Below are positions 41,151 through 42,579 of a DNA stretch of 42,579 nucleotides, one piece after another. Numbering within the stretch: the first letter of the stretch is position 1; every line of letters begins with the position of its first letter. The stretch is from assembly GCA_944390375.1 (NCBI GenBank), contig CALXPZ010000077.1:1-42579 (forward strand), written 5' to 3'. Both the position numbers and the translations under genes were made by a program. This stretch comes from an uncultured Alphaproteobacteria bacterium (GTDB taxonomy: Bacteria; Pseudomonadota; Alphaproteobacteria; RF32; CAG-239). The notes beneath the pieces are model-generated. The model had not been told where the DNA came from. It saw only the letters and a list, made by a program, of their open reading frames with translations, and ran no database searches.

Positions 41151-41894
41151 ATGCCAAAGTACACTTTTAAATCCGGCTTTGCAACAGATTTTGAATATAT
41201 CCCGCCAAAAAACGGGCGCCCGACGGTGCTTTACCTGCACGGTTTTTGTTCCGACTGCTGGGGCAAAAAGCCGGAAACGGTCAAAGGTTTCTGCCTTGGC
41301 CTGGGCGTCGGTTTGTTCCGTTTTGACTATGCCGGCCACGGTTCGGACCGGGACAATTTTGAAAAGGCCGATTTCAAAATCTGGAAAGGGCAGGTACTGG
41401 AAGTTATTGACGAGGCAATAACCGGCGATATCGTCTGCGTCGGCTCCTCGATGGGGGGCTGGCTGTCGTTGCTGGCGGCAATCGAACGTCCCGAACGGGT
41501 CAAAGGCGTAATCGGTCTGGCGGCGGCGCCCAATTTTGTCAGCCGCTTTTCCGGGCTGATAACCGCCGCTCAGCGGGAAGAATTGGCTCAAAAAGGGAAA
41601 TTTCCCTTTGATACCGGCGATTTTGCCTATACGATTACCAAACGTTTTATCGATACCGCCATGGCGGAATGCCTGCCGGAAGAAGAAAACGGCTGGCCGA
41701 TTGCCTGCCCCGTGCATTTTATCCAGGGGATGAAAGACAAAAGCCTGCCCTGGCGCTGCGCTCTCGATTTTGTGCGGGCGGCGGCGTCCCCGATGGTGGA
41801 ATTGAAGCTGCTGAAATCGTCCGATCACCGGTTAAACGACGAAGACGCGCAGGAAGAATTGAAAAATTCTCTGGCAAAGATTGTGAATATCTGA
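41151..41894 (+). CDS. Alpha/beta hydrolase
   Basis: The 247-residue protein has the hydrolase core: LYLHGFCSDCWGKKP (oxyanion region), the FDYAGHG turn, the nucleophile elbow GSSMGG (Ser100), a catalytic Asp in IQGMKDKSLPW and the His in SSDHRLN. It resembles small cytosolic serine hydrolases of the ABHD10/thioesterase type. The start ATG has CTAAGG 8 bases upstream; the preceding TTG at 41148 is less likely. It is divergent from the glycosyltransferase. No substrate can be deduced. Confidence 0.88.
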   Translation: MPKYTFKSGFATDFEYIPPKNGRPTVLYLHGFCSDCWGKKPETVKGFCLGLGVGLFRFDYAGHGSDRDNFEKADFKIWKGQVLEVIDEAITGDIVCVGSSMGGWLSLLAAIERPERVKGVIGLAAAPNFVSRFSGLITAAQREELAQKGKFPFDTGDFAYTITKRFIDTAMAECLPEEENGWPIACPVHFIQGMKDKSLPWRCALDFVRAAASPMVELKLLKSSDHRLNDEDAQEELKNSLAKIVNI

Positions 41895-41970
41895 AAAATT
41901 TGTTTTTAACAGACGGTTATAAAAAGGTATGCTTTAAGGCAGGAGTAAAATAAAAAAACAGGTGGAAAAG

Positions 41971-42579
41971 TTGAAACATTCCGGAAAACAATGCTCGTTT
42001 TACAAGGTTTTGGGTGCCGCCGCGGTCAGTTTTGCCGCCGGCCTGCTGGTCGTGTTTGCGCTTCTGGCGGCGGAAAATATGCGCCGGGCGCCTTCCCTTG
42101 TGGAAGAAAACAACGGGCTTGCCGGCAGCCGGGAGGCTGTTCGCCGGGCGGAAGAAAAAGCGCTTGCCCGCCGCATTGTCAACCTGCTCGAACCACTGAC
42201 CGGTACCGGCCGTGTGCGGGCGGAGGTGCTGCTTGACGTCGATTATGACACCGTTGCCACCAGCGAGGAAATCTACGATCCCGACGGGCAGGTGCTGCGC
42301 TCATATGTGGCCCGGGCCAATTTTGCCAGCAAGGCGGAATATGAAATCAACAAATACCGCCGCAGCGTAGTCAGAAGCGGCGGTGAAATAGAAAAAATGT
42401 CTGTTTTGGTGCTGGTTGACAATATCTGCACTGCGGAAGGCTGTCGAGCACCGACCCGGGCGGAGCTTTCCCGTATGGCTGCTCTGATTGCGCCGGTCAT
42501 CGGTTTTGAGCCGCGACGCGGTGATGTTTTGCAAATTGAAAACGTGCGTTTTTTCTCTGACGAGCAAACGCCGGTTGCC
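41971..42579 (+). CDS. Membrane-anchored FliF ring-domain-like protein, 3' end outside window
   Basis: The frame (TTG start, AGGTGG 5 bases upstream; a GTG at 41962 is the alternative) is open to the window edge, giving 203 residues so far. One membrane segment lies at about residues 11-32 (YKVLGAAAVSFAAGLLVVF). The following sequence aligns with the third ring-building domain of the flagellar M-ring protein FliF: RRIVNLLEPLTGTGRVRAEV, SEEIYDPDGQVLRS, EYEINKYRRSVVRSGGEIEK, SVLVLVD, and IAPVIGFEPRRGDVLQIE. The first two FliF ring domains are absent, and the roughly 100-residue insertion normally between the LRS strand and the YEV strand is reduced to about 10 residues. What follows, such as a second membrane segment or a FliG-binding tail, is outside the window. 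Flagellar role cannot be assumed. Confidence 0.82.
   Translation, partial: MKHSGKQCSFYKVLGAAAVSFAAGLLVVFALLAAENMRRAPSLVEENNGLAGSREAVRRAEEKALARRIVNLLEPLTGTGRVRAEVLLDVDYDTVATSEEIYDPDGQVLRSYVARANFASKAEYEINKYRRSVVRSGGEIEKMSVLVLVDNICTAEGCRAPTRAELSRMAALIAPVIGFEPRRGDVLQIENVRFFSDEQTPVA

Noticed and set aside
1-42579. CRISPR arrays, insertion sequences, prophage or integrase genes
   Set aside because: Looked for regularly spaced repeats, transposase motifs and phage genes on both strands; none seen.

Overview
The window looks like a piece of an alphaproteobacterial chromosome with moderate G+C. Support comes from the lolA-xth pair, a ComEC without a C-terminal metallo-hydrolase domain, a fused VWA-TPR gene next to batD, a Gram-negative porin and several Sec or lipoprotein signals. 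An oxygen-sensitive class III ribonucleotide reductase implies that DNA precursors can be made without oxygen. Together with the uncharacterised secreted or membrane proteins, this fits an anaerobic or facultative, possibly host-associated alphaproteobacterium. That placement is inference. I see no insertion sequence, prophage, CRISPR array or rRNA. There is one tRNA (Leu, anticodon UAG).

Layout. 1-3046: 3' part of a Bat (aerotolerance-type) cluster, with a VWA-TPR fusion and batD. 3097-5323 (minus): a DUF1294 membrane protein and an MsbA-like ABC exporter. 5495-7238: an outer-membrane lipoprotein and an overlapping exported partner. 7284-8522: two unrecognised genes. 8619-12102: comEC and a 446-residue protein with an internal repeat. 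12163-15386: prfC (minus), tRNA-Leu and tig. 15387-17319: a small HTH-like protein behind an elaborate leader, a GNAT acetyltransferase, a META-domain lipoprotein and a small coiled-coil protein. 17452-19197: a porin and a response regulator in one unit. 19236-20650 (minus): lolA-xth. 20651-21189: a 539-bp AT-rich intergenic region with DnaA boxes, a tandem repeat and two NrdR boxes. 21190-24214: the anaerobic ribonucleotide reductase operon. 24366-28785: two large unrecognised genes. 28834-34260: alr (minus), tatD, tcdA, a HAD-like protein and uup (minus). 34393-37930: a putative exported HExxH protein, a Sel1-repeat protein and a Bax-inhibitor-1 family protein. 37976-42579: thrS and a glycosyltransferase (both minus), an alpha/beta hydrolase, and the start of a stand-alone FliF-like domain protein that runs off the window.

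Four points stand out. (1) The NrdD catalytic chain has no glycyl-radical motif; the motif is on a separate 70-residue protein encoded just downstream with its own start, ribosome binding site and possible promoter. (2) The 71-residue HTH-like gene is preceded by a 12-codon reading frame with a good Shine-Dalgarno sequence and by mutually exclusive hairpins, one of which would cover the gene's own ribosome binding site. This is the anatomy of a translational attenuator. (3) The last gene encodes a membrane-anchored protein resembling only the third ring-building domain of the flagellar MS-ring protein FliF. (4) A HAD-family protein has lost its nucleophilic aspartate.

Most intergenic gaps hold clear intrinsic terminators, and several genes have near-consensus sigma-70 promoters; these were used to choose starts. 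Functions of the Nrd, Bat, Lol, Xth, PrfC, Tig, ThrS, Alr, TcdA and Uup proteins rest on family motifs. The large genes at 24366, 26233 and 34393 and the genes at 7284, 8226 and 10762 have no function I can assign.
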